Assembly: GCF_900100455.1 (NCBI RefSeq)
Contig: NZ_FNCV01000001.1
Coordinates: 475,093 to 539,092 of the forward strand
DNA length: 64,000 nt
Direction: 5' to 3'
Source of the DNA: Roseospirillum parvum
Lineage (GTDB): Bacteria; Pseudomonadota; Alphaproteobacteria; Rhodospirillales; Rhodospirillaceae
A program made the position numbers and the translations under genes. This document shows positions 35,480 to 45,232 of the stretch, one piece after another; position 1 is the stretch's first letter; each line of letters opens with the position of its first letter. The notes beneath the pieces are model-generated. The model was given only the letters and a program-made list of their open reading frames with translations, was not told the DNA's origin and made no database searches.

Positions 35480-36757
35480 TCAGACGGCGGTATCGATCAG
35501 GCGGGGGGTATAGCCGGCTTCTTCCAGGGCTGTGAGGAGGGCGGTGAGTTGGGGCCGGTCGCGGGTTTCGACCACCACTTCAAGGCCGGTGACCTTGGCC
35601 GGGGCGTGGCTGAACACGCGCTGGTGGCTGACTTCCACGATGTTGCCGCCGTGGGCCCCGATAAGGGCGGTGACGCGGCCCAGTTCGCCGGCCATGTCGG
35701 CCAGGTCGAGGCGCAGGCGGGCGAGGCGGCCCTGGCGCACCAGGTCGCGCATGAGGACGCCGGCGAGCAGGCGGGTATCGATGTTGCCGCCGGACAGCAC
35801 CAGCCCGACCCGTTGGCCGGCGAAGCGCTGGGGGGCGTCGAGCAGGGCGGCCAGGGGGGCGGCGCCGGCCCCTTCGACCACCGTCTTTTCGACCGTCAGC
35901 AGCAGGGCCAGGGCCTGTTCGATGCGGTCCTCGGAGACCGTCACCATGTCGTCGACCAGGTCGCGGACCAGTTGGCGGGTGAGATGCCCGGGGGCTTTCA
36001 CGGCGATGCCCTCGGCGATGGTCGCGGCGGCCGGGCCGGGGGGCAGGCCGGGGCCGGGGTCGCGGCCGTGGAACAGCTCGACCATGGCCGGGTAGAGGGC
36101 GCTTTGCACGCCGATCAGCCGGATGTCCGGCCGGCGCGCCTTCAGGGCCAGGGCCATGCCGCCGATCAGCCCGCCGCCACCGACGGGGACGATCAGCGCG
36201 TCCAGTTCCGGCGCCGCGTCGAGTATTTCCAGCGCCACCGTGCCCTGGCCGGCGATCACCAGCGGGTCGTCGTAGGGGTGGATGAAGGTCAGCCCCTCGG
36301 CCCGGGTGCGTGCCTCGGCGTGGGCGGCGGCCTCGGCCAGGCCGTCGCCGACCAGCTCGACGTGGGCCCCCAGGGCCTCGGTGTGCTCGACCTTCACGAA
36401 GGGGGTGGTGCGCGGCATGACGATGGTTGCCGGGATGCCCAGGCGCTGGGCGTGGCGGGCGACGCCCTGGGCGTGGTTGCCGGCCGACATGGCGATGACG
36501 CCCCGGCTGCGCTGCTCGGGTGAGAGGGCGAGCAGGCGGTTGAGCGCCCCGCGCTCCTTGAAGGAGGCGGTGAAGCGATGGTTCTCGAATTTCAGGATGA
36601 CCTCGGCGCCGGTGATGCGGCTCAGGGTTTCCGAGGGCAGGGTGGGGGTGGGCGGCAGGTCGGCGGCCAGCGCCTGGGCGGCGGCGGCCACGTCCCCAGC
36701 GGTGGGCAGAGTGGTGGGCGGGGCGGTGGGCGGCTCGGTGGGTGGGGTGTCGACCAT
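35480..36757 (-). CDS. ilvA: threonine ammonia-lyase with ACT domain
   Basis: A 425-residue fold-type II PLP enzyme deaminating threonine to 2-oxobutyrate. PLP lysine K67 (ASFKERGAL), glycine loop VPVGGGGLIGGMAL, and SAGNHAQGVARHA are present. A single C-terminal ACT-like domain (VTGLEVVVETRDRPQLTALLTALEEAGYTPRLID) makes it the shorter, single-ACT form, so a catabolic TdcB-like role is equally possible. The first 20 residues are a Pro/Thr tract (PPTEPPTAPPTTLPT) from a short DNA repeat. It follows the M16 peptidase gene by 7 bases in the thrC operon. Confidence 0.9.
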   Translation of the reverse strand: MVDTPPTEPPTAPPTTLPTAGDVAAAAQALAADLPPTPTLPSETLSRITGAEVILKFENHRFTASFKERGALNRLLALSPEQRSRGVIAMSAGNHAQGVARHAQRLGIPATIVMPRTTPFVKVEHTEALGAHVELVGDGLAEAAAHAEARTRAEGLTFIHPYDDPLVIAGQGTVALEILDAAPELDALIVPVGGGGLIGGMALALKARRPDIRLIGVQSALYPAMVELFHGRDPGPGLPPGPAAATIAEGIAVKAPGHLTRQLVRDLVDDMVTVSEDRIEQALALLLTVEKTVVEGAGAAPLAALLDAPQRFAGQRVGLVLSGGNIDTRLLAGVLMRDLVRQGRLARLRLDLADMAGELGRVTALIGAHGGNIVEVSHQRVFSHAPAKVTGLEVVVETRDRPQLTALLTALEEAGYTPRLIDTAV

Positions 36758-36764
36758 CGCAGGC

Positions 36765-38045
36765 TCAGGCGGCCAACCGGGCCATCAGGTCGGCGTGGGC
36801 GGGCACCGTGCCGAGCGGCCCGAGCGCGGCCAGGGTGGGGGTGGCGGCGAGCAGGCGGCGGGTCAGCCGGTCGAGATCGGCGGCGCTCACCGCCTCGATG
36901 CGCTCGACGCTTTCGGCCAGCGGGATGGGGCGGCCGAAGATGGCCACCTGCCGGGCGATCTGCTCGCAGCGCCCGGCCGGGCCTTCCTGGCCCATCAGCA
37001 GGCCGGCCTTCATCTGCGCCTTGGCGCGGGCCAGCTCGGGGCCGCTGATGGTGCCCGGCAGGCGGGCGGTTTCCGAGATCATCAGGTCGAGCACCTGACC
37101 GGCCTCCTCCGGGCTGGTGCCGGCGTAGAGGGTCATCAGGCCGCCGTCGGTCCACGAGCTGGGGTAGGCGTGCACCGCGTAGGCCAGCCCGCGCACCTCG
37201 CGGATTTCCTGGAACAGCCGCGACGACATGCCGCCGCCGAGCAGGGTGGCGAGCACCGACAGGGCGTAATAGTCGGGGTCGTCGTAGGCCACCCCGGGGA
37301 AGCCCAGGACCAGTTGCACCTGCTCGACGTCGCGCCCCTCGCGGTGTTCGCCGCCCTGGTAGCGGGCCGGTTCGGGGGCGCTGGCGCCGGGGCGTCCGGG
37401 CAGGTCGGTGAACAGCGCGCCGACCCGGGCCAGCAGGTCGTCATGGTCGAGCGGCCCGGCGGCGGCGATGACCAGCCGCTCCGGGGCATAGGTGGTGGCG
37501 AGGTAGCCCACCAGATCGTCGCGGGTCATCGCCCTGACGGTGGCCTCGCTGCCCAGCACCGGGCGGCCCATGGCCTGGGCCGGGTAGGCGGCGGCCTGGA
37601 AGTGGTCGAAGACGATGTCGTCCGGGGTGTCGATGGACTGCCAGATTTCCTGCACCACCACCGACTGCTCGCGGGCCAGCTCCTGGGGATCGAACACCGA
37701 GTGCTGGACGATGTCGGCCAGGATGTCGAGCCCCAGGCCCAGGTCCTCCTTCAGTACCCGGGCGTGGAAGGCGGTGGTCTCGCGGCCGGTGTAGGCGTTG
37801 AGGATGCCGCCGACGTCCTCGATCTCCTCGGCGATGCGGGCGGCGCTGCGCCGTTTGGTGCCCTTGAAGGCCATGTGCTCGATGAGGTGCGAGATGCCGT
37901 TGAGGTGGGCCGGTTCGTGGCGCGTGCCGACCGAGGCCCAGACCCCGAGGGCCACCGAGTCGGCCCACGGCAACTCCTGGCTGACCACGCGCAGGCCGCT
38001 GGCCAGGGTGGTCAGGCGGGGGGGCGGCAGAAGGGCGCTGCTCAT
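36765..38045 (-). CDS. M16-family zinc metallopeptidase (MPP-like)
   Basis: A 426-residue pitrilysin-type peptidase. The inverted zinc motif is H53-L-I-E56-H57 (GISHLIEHMAFKGT), with the downstream Glu in VVVQEIWQSIDTPDDIVFDHF. It resembles the mitochondrial processing peptidase beta-type single-domain proteins common next to thrC in alphaproteobacteria. Its ATG overlaps the thrC stop (ATGA). Substrate unknown; no signal peptide. Confidence 0.92.
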   Translation of the reverse strand: MSSALLPPPRLTTLASGLRVVSQELPWADSVALGVWASVGTRHEPAHLNGISHLIEHMAFKGTKRRSAARIAEEIEDVGGILNAYTGRETTAFHARVLKEDLGLGLDILADIVQHSVFDPQELAREQSVVVQEIWQSIDTPDDIVFDHFQAAAYPAQAMGRPVLGSEATVRAMTRDDLVGYLATTYAPERLVIAAAGPLDHDDLLARVGALFTDLPGRPGASAPEPARYQGGEHREGRDVEQVQLVLGFPGVAYDDPDYYALSVLATLLGGGMSSRLFQEIREVRGLAYAVHAYPSSWTDGGLMTLYAGTSPEEAGQVLDLMISETARLPGTISGPELARAKAQMKAGLLMGQEGPAGRCEQIARQVAIFGRPIPLAESVERIEAVSAADLDRLTRRLLAATPTLAALGPLGTVPAHADLMARLAA

Positions 38046-39451
38046 GGGGTGCCTCCGGCGCCCAGGGCGGCGCGGATGTGGCTCTTCAGCGCCGCCAGAT
38101 CGTTGCCCAGCACGTCCAGGCGCTCCGGCCTGTCCATCAGGGCGGCGAGGCGTGGCGGGGCGGCGGGAGTCCGTCCGGCGGCGGCGGTCACCGCGTCGGG
38201 GAACTTGGCCGGGTGGGCGGTGGCCAGGGCGACCATGGGGATGGCCGGGTCGCGCCGTTTGGCCCGTGCGGCGGCGACCCCGATGGCGCTGTGCGGGTCG
38301 AGCAGCGGGCCGCCGGCCTCGACCATCTCACGGATCACCGCCGAGGTTTCGGCGTCGTCGCGGCGGTGGCCGTCCATGGTGGTCTTCAGGCGGGCGAAGG
38401 CGTCCTCTGGCACCGTGTAGCGGCCTGATTGCTCGAAGCCGGCCATCAGGGCGCGCACCCGGGCCGGGTCGCGCTCCACCAGCTCGAACAGCAGGCGCTC
38501 GAAGTTGGAACTGACCTGGATGTCCATGCTCGGCGACAGGGTGGGCACGACCTGGCGCTTGGCCATCTCGCCGCTTTCAAGGAAGCGATAGAGAATGTCG
38601 TTGGCGTTGGAGCCGACCACCAACTGGCTGACCGGCAGGCCCATGCGCCGCGCCACCTCGCCGGCGAAGACGTTGCCGAAGTTGCCGGTCGGCACGGCGA
38701 AGGCGGTCTGGCGGCCCTGGGCGGCGCCCAGGTGCACCCCGGCCCACACGTAGTAGGCCGTCTGGGCGACGATGCGGGCCCAGTTGATGGAGTTGACGGC
38801 GCCCAGGGAAACCTCGTCGCGGAAGGCGTGGTCGGCGAACAGCGCCTTGACCAGGGCCTGACAGTCGTCGAACGTGCCCTCCACCGCGATGTTGTGGACG
38901 TTGGGGCTGTCCACGGTGGTCATCTGGCGGCGCTGCACCTCCGACACCCGGCCCTTGGGGTGAAGGATGAAGATGTCGATGGCGGCCTTGTCGCGGCACG
39001 CCTCGATGGCCGCCGAGCCGGTGTCGCCCGAGGTCGCGCCGACGATGGTCAGCCGCCGCCCGCGCTTGGTCAAAACGTGGTCGAACAGCCGCCCCAGGAC
39101 CTGCATGGCGTAGTCCTTGAAGGCCAGGGTGGGGCCGTGGAACAACTCCATAAGCCACAGGTTGGGGCCGATCAGCGACAGCGGCGCCACCGCCGGATGG
39201 GCGAAGGGCTGGTAGGCGGCGGCGATCAGGTCGGCCAGCTCGGCCTCGCCCAGTTCGGGGGCGGTGAAGGGGGCGAGCACCCGGGTCGCCACCTCGGGGT
39301 AGCTTTTGCCCTCAAGGCCCTTGAGGTCGGCCGCCCCCAGGGTGGGCCAGCTTTCCGGCAGGTAGAGACCGCCGTCCGGGGCCAGGCCGCCGAGCAGCAC
39401 ATCCTCGAAACCGCACGCCGGGGCCTCGCCCCGGGTCGACAGATAGCGCAC
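38042..39451 (-). CDS. thrC: threonine synthase
   Basis: A 469-residue PLP enzyme converting O-phosphohomoserine to threonine. Markers: YLSTRGEAPACGFEDVLLGGLAPDGGLYLPE (N-terminus), the PLP lysine in FHGPTLAFKDYAMQVLGR, TSGDTGSAAIEACR and AVPTGNFGNVFAGEVARRMG. The start is taken as GTG 39451 (VRYLSTRGE) with AGAGGA about 10 bases upstream; the ATG at 39490 would add 13 unsupported residues. First gene of thrC-M16-ilvA. Confidence 0.94.
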   Translation of the reverse strand: MRYLSTRGEAPACGFEDVLLGGLAPDGGLYLPESWPTLGAADLKGLEGKSYPEVATRVLAPFTAPELGEAELADLIAAAYQPFAHPAVAPLSLIGPNLWLMELFHGPTLAFKDYAMQVLGRLFDHVLTKRGRRLTIVGATSGDTGSAAIEACRDKAAIDIFILHPKGRVSEVQRRQMTTVDSPNVHNIAVEGTFDDCQALVKALFADHAFRDEVSLGAVNSINWARIVAQTAYYVWAGVHLGAAQGRQTAFAVPTGNFGNVFAGEVARRMGLPVSQLVVGSNANDILYRFLESGEMAKRQVVPTLSPSMDIQVSSNFERLLFELVERDPARVRALMAGFEQSGRYTVPEDAFARLKTTMDGHRRDDAETSAVIREMVEAGGPLLDPHSAIGVAAARAKRRDPAIPMVALATAHPAKFPDAVTAAAGRTPAAPPRLAALMDRPERLDVLGNDLAALKSHIRAALGAGGTP

Positions 39452-39563
39452 GCGCGTTGTTCCTCTTGCTCTATGAAGAGTGACCTTCAAAAAAATCCGG
39501 CGCCACCCTACTCCCGGCGCCGGTCCGCCGGCAACCGCGCCGTGAGGGCAGGGCGGCGCCGTC

Positions 39564-39592
39564 TTGCAATCGGTGGGCGGGGGGGCTATAAC
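39564..39592 (+). promoter_or_regulatory. promoter of rpmI-rplT-pheST
   Basis: TTGCAA (39564-39569) and TATAAC (39587-39592) are separated by exactly 17 bases, the best sigma-70 match near these genes. The start would be near 39599, giving a leader of about 234 bases. Confidence 0.75.
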
Positions 39593-39832
39593 GCCGCCTC
39601 CGCCTGTCCCGGCGGGCTTTTGTCGTGCGCGCTATGTGATCTTGCGATCGGCCGTCGGCAAGGGTCTTCCAAAGGGGCGGGGTGGTTCGGCCCCAAGGCA
39701 TGCCCAGCCACCCGTCAACGACCGCGGAACAGAAAAGCCAAGAACAAGGGCCGGCCTTCCCTGCAAGGGGAAGGTTCCGTCGCCGGAAAAGGCGGCGGGC
39801 GGCCCCCACCCGAACCACCAAGGAAGTCGAAA
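39593..39832 (+). other. long 5' leader of the rpmI operon
   Basis: About 240 bases between promoter and rpmI. It can fold into several GC stems, for example CCTTCCC/GGGGAAGG at about 39758-39776 and CGCCGG/GGCGGCG near 39781-39798. No leader peptide rich in Phe codons was found. L20 autoregulation through such a leader is known in other bacteria; whether it applies here cannot be seen. Confidence 0.4.
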
Positions 39833-40030
39833 ATGCCGAAGATGAAAACCAAGGCGTCCGTCAAGAAGCGGTTTCGCCTGACCGGCACCGGCAAGGTGCG
39901 CGCCAATGTGGCCTACAAGCGCCACATGCTGCGCAACAAGCCCAAGCAGATGAAGCGCCAGGCGCGCGGGACGACCATCCTGTGCGATGCCGACGCGACC
40001 ATCATCAAGCGCTACATGCCCTACGGCTGA
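39833..40030 (+). CDS. rpmI: 50S ribosomal protein L35
   Basis: A 65-residue basic protein, complete: MPKMKTKASVKKRFRLTGTG at the start and RHMLRNKPKQMKRQARGTTIL in the middle, both L35 signatures. The ATG follows AAGGAAG. First gene of rpmI-rplT-pheST; infC is not upstream. Confidence 0.97.
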   Translation: MPKMKTKASVKKRFRLTGTGKVRANVAYKRHMLRNKPKQMKRQARGTTILCDADATIIKRYMPYG

Positions 40031-40080
40031 GCCCGCTTGATCTTCTGCCCTGACTTTTTCCGACCGGAGCCGATCCCACC

Positions 40081-40437
40081 ATGTCCCGAGTGAAACGCGG
40101 CGTCACCACCCACGCCCGCCACAAGAAAGTTCTGTCGCTGGCCAAGGGCTACCGTGGCCGCAAGTCGACCAATTACCGCACCGCCGTGCAGCAGGTGGAA
40201 AAGAGCCTGCAGTACGCCTACCGCGACCGCCGCAACCGCAAGCGCGACTTCCGCGCCCTGTGGATCCAGCGCATCAACGCCGCCGCCCGCCTGAACGGCA
40301 CCACCTACGCCCGATTTATGGACGGGCTCAACAAGGCGGGGATCGAGCTGGATCGCAAGGTGCTGGCCGACCTCGCCGTGCATGAGCCCGACACCTTCGC
40401 GAGCCTCTGCCAGCAGTCCCAGGCCGCCCTCAAGTAG
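40081..40437 (+). CDS. rplT: 50S ribosomal protein L20
   Basis: A 118-residue r-protein: [20 protein letters not shown], then [46 protein letters not shown], diagnostic of L20. It lies 50 bases after rpmI. L20 is an early assembly factor of the 50S subunit and the usual regulator of this operon. Confidence 0.98.
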   Translation: MSRVKRGVTTHARHKKVLSLAKGYRGRKSTNYRTAVQQVEKSLQYAYRDRRNRKRDFRALWIQRINAAARLNGTTYARFMDGLNKAGIELDRKVLADLAVHEPDTFASLCQQSQAALK

Positions 40438-40534
40438 TCGCGCCATAGCGGGGCATCGGGGCATCAACGCCGATGCTTCCGTTGCCCCACCCCTGCCCAG
40501 CGCGCGCTTGACCCAGCGCCTCACCCGATGATGG

Positions 40535-40567
40535 ACGGGAGTTGCCGGCACCGGCGACTCCCGTTTT
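40535..40567 (+). terminator. intrinsic terminator/attenuator between rplT and pheS
   Basis: ACGGGAGTTGCCGG (40535-40548) pairs with CCGGCGACTCCCGT (40551-40564), a 14-bp stem with one G-U pair, and is followed by TTTT. It lies between rplT and pheS on the coding strand. Upstream sequence (about 40450-40490, GGGGCATC...GATGC...GCCCC) could form a competing stem. Confidence 0.7.
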
Positions 40568-40625
40568 CCATGCCCGCCCCCCGCCTGTCCCCTGCCCATC
40601 TCCAGCCCAACCAGTGGAAGCCCCC

Positions 40626-41714
40626 ATGGACGATCTGACCGCCCGGGCCGAGGCCCTGAAAAGCGAGCTGATGGCCGCCGTAAAGGCCGCCCCCGACGCC
40701 CCGGCCCTGGAAGAGCTCAGGGTGTCCGCCCTGGGCAAGAAGGGGCGGGTGACCGAGCTGATGAAAAGCCTGGGCGGGCTCGACCCGGAAGCCCGCAAGG
40801 CCGCCGGGCAGACCCTGAACGTGCTCAAGCAGGCGGTGGCCGAGGCCATCGAGGCGCGCCGCCAGGTGCTGGCCGAGGCCGAACTGAACGCCCGGCTGGC
40901 CCGCGAAAAGGTCGATGTCAGCCTGCCGGCGCGCCCGGAAAACCCGGGCCGCCTGCACCCCATCAGCCAGACCATGGACGAGATCTGCGCCATCTTCGGC
41001 CAGATGGGCTACACGGTGGCCGAGGGGCCGGACGTGGATGACGACTTCCACAATTTCACCGCCCTCAACTTCCCGCCCGGCCATCCGGCGCGCGAGATGC
41101 ACGACACCTTCTTCCTGCCCCGCGAGATCGACGGCGAGCGCACCCTTTTGCGCACCCACACCTCGACCATCCAGATCCGCACCATGGAGCAGGGCGGCCC
41201 GCCGATCCGCATCCTGGCCCCGGGGCGCACCTACCGCTGCGACTACGACATGACCCACACCCCCATGTTCCATCAGGTGGAGGGGCTGGTCATCGACAAG
41301 ACCACCCACATGGGGCACCTCAAGGGCTGCCTGATCGAGTTCGTGCGCACCTATTTCGAGGTCGATGACCTGCCGGTGCGCTTCCGCCCCTCGTTCTTCC
41401 CCTTCACCGAGCCGAGCGCCGAGATGGACATCGGCTGCGACAGAAGCGGCGGCGAGCTGAAGATCGGCGCCGGCGGCGACTGGCTGGAAATCCTCGGCTG
41501 CGGGATGGTCCATCCCAACGTGCTCACCGCCTGCGGCATCGACCCCAGCGAGTATCAGGGTTTCGCCTTCGGCATGGGGGTGGAGCGCATCGCCATGCTG
41601 AAGTACGGCATCCCCGACCTGCGCACCTTCTTTGAAAGCGATGTGCGCTGGCTCGACCACTACGGCTTCGCGCCGCTCGACGTGCCCAGCGTGACCGGAG
41701 GCCTGACCCGATGA
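40626..41714 (+). CDS. pheS: phenylalanyl-tRNA synthetase alpha subunit
   Basis: A 362-residue class II synthetase subunit. It has an N-terminal coiled coil (tRNA arm) to about residue 100, then motif 2 ([16 protein letters not shown]...[21 protein letters not shown]) and motif 3 ([22 protein letters not shown]). The start ATG 40626 gives the normal N-terminus [15 protein letters not shown]. It overlaps pheT by 4 bases (ATGA). Confidence 0.97.
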   Translation: MDDLTARAEALKSELMAAVKAAPDAPALEELRVSALGKKGRVTELMKSLGGLDPEARKAAGQTLNVLKQAVAEAIEARRQVLAEAELNARLAREKVDVSLPARPENPGRLHPISQTMDEICAIFGQMGYTVAEGPDVDDDFHNFTALNFPPGHPAREMHDTFFLPREIDGERTLLRTHTSTIQIRTMEQGGPPIRILAPGRTYRCDYDMTHTPMFHQVEGLVIDKTTHMGHLKGCLIEFVRTYFEVDDLPVRFRPSFFPFTEPSAEMDIGCDRSGGELKIGAGGDWLEILGCGMVHPNVLTACGIDPSEYQGFAFGMGVERIAMLKYGIPDLRTFFESDVRWLDHYGFAPLDVPSVTGGLTR

Positions 41715-44131
41715 AATTCACCCTGAGCTGGCTCAAGGATCACCTGGAGACCACCGCCACGGTGGCCGAGATCGCCCAGGCGCTGACCGCGCTGGGCCTC
41801 GAGGTGGAAGGCGTCGACGACCCGGCGGCCCGCCTGGAGGGCTTCGTGGTCGGCGAGGTGCTGGAGGCCGGTCCCCATCCCGACGCCGACCGCCTGAAGC
41901 TGTGCCGGGTGGCCGACGGCGGGCCCGAGCCGTTGCAGATCGTCTGCGGCGCCCCCAACGCCCGGGCCGGCATCAAGGTGGTGCTGGCCCGCCCCGGACA
42001 GGTCATCCCGGAAAGCGGTCAGCCCCTGAAGGTGGGCCGCATCCGGGGCGTGGAAAGCCGGGGCATGATGTGCTCGGCCCGCGAGCTTTTGATGGGCGAG
42101 GATCACAGCGGCATCATCGAGCTGGCCGCCGACGTCCCGGTGGGCGCCCCGGCGGCCCAGGTCATGAAGCTCGACCCGGTGTTCGACGTGGCCATCACCC
42201 CGGACCGCGCCGACTGCCTGGGGGTGCGCGGCATCGCCCGCGATCTGGCGGCGGCCGGTCTTGGCACCTACCGCCCCAAGCCGGTGGAGCCGGTGGCCGG
42301 CCAGTTCGAAAGCCCGATCGGCGTCGCCTTCGGCCCCTCGCCGGAGATGAAGGCGGCTGCCCCGGTGTTCGTCGGCCGCTATGTGCGCGGGGTGACCAAC
42401 CGCGAAAGCCCGGCCTGGCTGAAGGACCGCCTGACCGCGGTGGGCCTGAGGCCGATCTCGGCCCTGGTCGACATCACCAACCTGATCACCCTGGACGACG
42501 CCCGGCCGCTGCACGTCTTCGATGCCGACAAGCTGACCGGCCCGGTCGGCCCGCGCATGGCCCGGGAGGGCGAAACCCTCGATGCGCTGAACGAGAAGAC
42601 CTACACCCTGACCCCGGAAATGGTGGTCATCGCCGACGCCGAGAAGGCCCACGCCATCGGCGGCGTGATGGGCGGCATGGACAGCGCCTGCGACGAGGGG
42701 ACCACCAACGTCTTCATCGAATCGGCACTGTTCGACGCTGCCCGCACGGCCCGCACCGGCCGGGCGCTGGGTCTCGACTCCGATGCCCGCCACCGTTTCG
42801 AGCGCGGGGTCGATCCGGAAAGCTGCCTGCGCGGCTGCGAGATGGCCACCGGCCTGATCCTGGAGCTGTGCGGCGGCGAGGCGAGCCAGGTCATCTACGC
42901 CGGCCAGCCGCCGTCGTGGAAGCGCTTCATCGCCTTCCGCCCGGCCCGGGTGGCGGCGCTGGGCGGGGTCGAGGTGCCGGAAGCCGAGCAGGTGCGCATC
43001 CTGACCGACCTCGGCTTCGACGTGCAGCGCGACGCCGAGCCCGGGGTGTGGACCGTCGCCACCCCCTCGTGGCGCGGCGACGTGGAGGGCGAGCCCGACG
43101 TGGTCGAGGAAATCCTGCGGGTGCGCGGCTTCGACCACATCCCCGCCGTGCCCATGCCGCGCGACCCCATGCCCAAGCCCATGCTGACCGACAGCCAGCG
43201 GCGCGAGAACGCCACCCGGCGCGGACTGGCGGCGCGCGGGCTGATGGAGGCGGTCACCTGGTCGTTCATGGGCCGCGCGCAAAGCCTGGCCTTTGGCGGC
43301 GGGGCCGAGGACCTGACCCTGGTCAACCCGATCAGCAGCGATCTCGACCAGATGCGCCCGTCCATCCTGCCCAACCTGATCGCCGCCGCCGGGCGCAACG
43401 CGGCGCGCGGCTTCCCCGACCTCGGCCTGTTCGAGATCGGCCCGGTGTTCACCGCCGGCACCCCGGGGGCGCAGCGCCCGGTGGCCGCCATTCTGCGCGC
43501 CGGGCGCAGCGGTCCGCGCCATTGGCGGCAGCCGCCCCGGGCCTGGGACGTGTTCGACGCCAAGGCCGATGCCCTGGCCGCCCTGGCCGCCGCCGGGGCG
43601 CCGGTGGACAGCCTTCAGGTCAGCGCCGACGACGCCCCCGGGTTCTACCACCCGGGCCGCTCGGGCTGCCTGCGCCTGGGGCCCAAGGTGCTGGCCACCT
43701 TCGGCGAGCTGCACCCGCGCGTTCTGGCCGAGCTGGACTACAAGGGGCCGCAGGGCGGCGCCGTGGTCGGGGCCGAGGTGTTCCTCGACCAGATTCCGCT
43801 GCCCAAGCGCAAGGGCGGCCCGGCGCGGCCGCTGCTCAAGGCCAGCGCCCTGCAACCCCTGAGCCGCGACTTCGCCTTCGTGCTGGACGAGGCGGTGCCG
43901 GCCAGCAAGCTGGTGGCCGCCATTCGCGGGGTGGACAAGAAGCTGATCGTCGATGTGGGGGTGTTCGACCTCTATCAGGGCGAGCACCTGGAGCCGGGGC
44001 GCAAAAGCCTCGCCGTCTCGGTCACCCTGCAGCCCAGCGAGGCCACCCTGACCGACCCGGAGATCGAGGCCATCGGCCAGCGCATCGTCGCCGCCGCCGA
44101 GAAGGCCACCGGGGCGACGTTGCGGGGGTAG
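41711..44131 (+). CDS. pheT: phenylalanyl-tRNA synthetase beta subunit
   Basis: An 806-residue subunit, full length. Domains in order: N-terminal B1 with tRNA-binding OB fold ([22 protein letters not shown]), B3/B4 editing domain ([28 protein letters not shown]), B5 ([28 protein letters not shown]), the catalytic-like core and the C-terminal anticodon-binding FDX-ACB domain ([25 protein letters not shown]). It charges tRNA-Phe as an alpha2beta2 enzyme. Confidence 0.97.
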   Translation: MKFTLSWLKDHLETTATVAEIAQALTALGLEVEGVDDPAARLEGFVVGEVLEAGPHPDADRLKLCRVADGGPEPLQIVCGAPNARAGIKVVLARPGQVIPESGQPLKVGRIRGVESRGMMCSARELLMGEDHSGIIELAADVPVGAPAAQVMKLDPVFDVAITPDRADCLGVRGIARDLAAAGLGTYRPKPVEPVAGQFESPIGVAFGPSPEMKAAAPVFVGRYVRGVTNRESPAWLKDRLTAVGLRPISALVDITNLITLDDARPLHVFDADKLTGPVGPRMAREGETLDALNEKTYTLTPEMVVIADAEKAHAIGGVMGGMDSACDEGTTNVFIESALFDAARTARTGRALGLDSDARHRFERGVDPESCLRGCEMATGLILELCGGEASQVIYAGQPPSWKRFIAFRPARVAALGGVEVPEAEQVRILTDLGFDVQRDAEPGVWTVATPSWRGDVEGEPDVVEEILRVRGFDHIPAVPMPRDPMPKPMLTDSQRRENATRRGLAARGLMEAVTWSFMGRAQSLAFGGGAEDLTLVNPISSDLDQMRPSILPNLIAAAGRNAARGFPDLGLFEIGPVFTAGTPGAQRPVAAILRAGRSGPRHWRQPPRAWDVFDAKADALAALAAAGAPVDSLQVSADDAPGFYHPGRSGCLRLGPKVLATFGELHPRVLAELDYKGPQGGAVVGAEVFLDQIPLPKRKGGPARPLLKASALQPLSRDFAFVLDEAVPASKLVAAIRGVDKKLIVDVGVFDLYQGEHLEPGRKSLAVSVTLQPSEATLTDPEIEAIGQRIVAAAEKATGATLRG

Positions 44132-44147
44132 GCACGGCGGCACGGCT

Positions 44148-44288
44148 TAGAGCTGATCGTGCGAAATGTGAATCGCGGAGCGCTTCACATTTCGCACGAT
44201 CAGCTCTAGATTTTAGGTGTAGAGCCGATTTGAGCGAAAAATCGGGAACCACCAAGTGGTTCCCGATTTTTCGCTCAAATCGGCTCTA
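44148..44288. repeat. pair of perfect TAGAGC-bracketed hairpins
   Basis: Element 1, 44148-44208: a 25-bp perfect stem (TAGAGCTGATCGTGCGAAAT...) with an 11-base loop. Element 2, 44220-44288: a 32-bp perfect stem (TAGAGCCGATTTGAGCGAAA...) with a 5-base loop. Both begin TAGAGC and end GCTCTA. They are the best-preserved members of the family seen at 5.4 and 22.9 kb and lie 17 bases beyond pheT, so may act as terminators. Confidence 0.95.
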
Positions 44289-44347
44289 GCGTCCTGCGCG
44301 TGTCGGCAGCCGTGCCGCGCGCATGAATCTTTGGTAATCCGACCCGA

Positions 44348-44384
44348 AAAGGTCCGGTTCCGATTGCAATCGGGACCGGCCTTT
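44348..44384. other. imperfect hairpin upstream of the BAX-inhibitor gene
   Basis: AAGGTCCGGTTCCGATT pairs with AATCGGGACCGGCCTT with one or two interruptions around a GC loop. It lies 65 bases before the start codon, in the transcribed or promoter region. Role unknown. Confidence 0.5.
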
Positions 44385-44447
44385 CACATATTCCCCATCG
44401 GTCTGTTTCCCATTCACCCCACCTCAACCACCCAACGAGGAGTCACC

Positions 44448-45182
44448 ATGGCACTCAATCCCCGTCAAATGGCGTCGATGCAGGCTCAGGAGCGCCTGCG
44501 GGCGGCCGAGCAGCAGGGCCTGATCGATCAGGGCCTGCGTGCCTACATGCTCCGCGTGTACAACTACATGACCGGCGGCGTCGCCCTGACCGGCCTGGTG
44601 GCCTACGCCGTGGCCCAGAGCCCGGCCCTGCTCAACGCCATCCATGGCAGCGGCCTGGGCATCGTGGTCGCCCTGGCGCCGCTTGGCTTCATCCTGGCCC
44701 TGTCCTTCGGCATCAACCGCATGAGCACCGGAATGGCCCAGATCCTGTTCTGGAGCTTCGCCGGCGTGATGGGCCTGTCGCTCAGCTGGATCTTCATCGC
44801 CTACACCGGCTACTCCATCGCCCAGACCTTCTTCGTCACCGCGGCGGCCTTCGCGGGCTTGAGCCTGTGGGGCTACAGCACCAAGAAGAACCTCTCCGGG
44901 TTCGGCACCTTCCTGGTCATGGGCCTGATCGGTCTGATCATCGCCATGGTGGTGAACATCTTCCTGCAGAGCGCCATGATGCAGTTCGTCATTTCGGGCG
45001 CCGGGGTGCTCATCTTCGCCGGGCTGACCGCCTATGACACCCAGCGCATCAAGCTGACCTACTACGAGGGCGACGGCGCGGCGGTGGCTGAGAAGAAGGC
45101 CATCATGGGCGCCACCAACCTGTACCTGGACTTCATCAACCTGTTCATGTTCCTCCTGCAGTTCATGGGCAACCGCGACTAA
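44448..45182 (+). CDS. BAX inhibitor-1/YccA family membrane protein
   Basis: A 244-residue integral membrane protein with seven predicted helices, for example GIVVALAPLGFILALSFGI, FVTAAAFAGLSLWGYSTKK, and FLVMGLIGLIIAMVVNIFL. The C-terminal family block reads VLIFAGLTAYDTQRIKLTYYEGD and TNLYLDFINLFMFLLQFMGNRD. Bacterial homologues behave as pH-sensitive Ca2+ leak channels or are FtsH partners. The ATG at 44448 follows GAGGAG. Monocistronic, flanked by repeat elements on both sides. Confidence 0.93.
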   Translation: MALNPRQMASMQAQERLRAAEQQGLIDQGLRAYMLRVYNYMTGGVALTGLVAYAVAQSPALLNAIHGSGLGIVVALAPLGFILALSFGINRMSTGMAQILFWSFAGVMGLSLSWIFIAYTGYSIAQTFFVTAAAFAGLSLWGYSTKKNLSGFGTFLVMGLIGLIIAMVVNIFLQSAMMQFVISGAGVLIFAGLTAYDTQRIKLTYYEGDGAAVAEKKAIMGATNLYLDFINLFMFLLQFMGNRD

Positions 45183-45192
45183 CACCGAGACG

Positions 45193-45231
45193 CATGGCCC
45201 GGGCCCCCGCGCGGGCGGCCCGGACCATGGC
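45193..45231 (+). terminator. GC-rich hairpin after the BAX-inhibitor gene
   Basis: GCATGGCCCGGGCC and GGCCCGGACCATGGC form an imperfect inverted repeat 10 bases beyond the stop, without a T-run. It may act as a transcript end or stability hairpin. Confidence 0.45.
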
Positions 45232-45232
45232 C

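Noticed and set aside
38429-39832. N-terminal extension of rpmI (open frame running from within thrC antisense)
   Set aside because: L35 is complete from 39833; the upstream part is antisense to thrC and untranslated leader.
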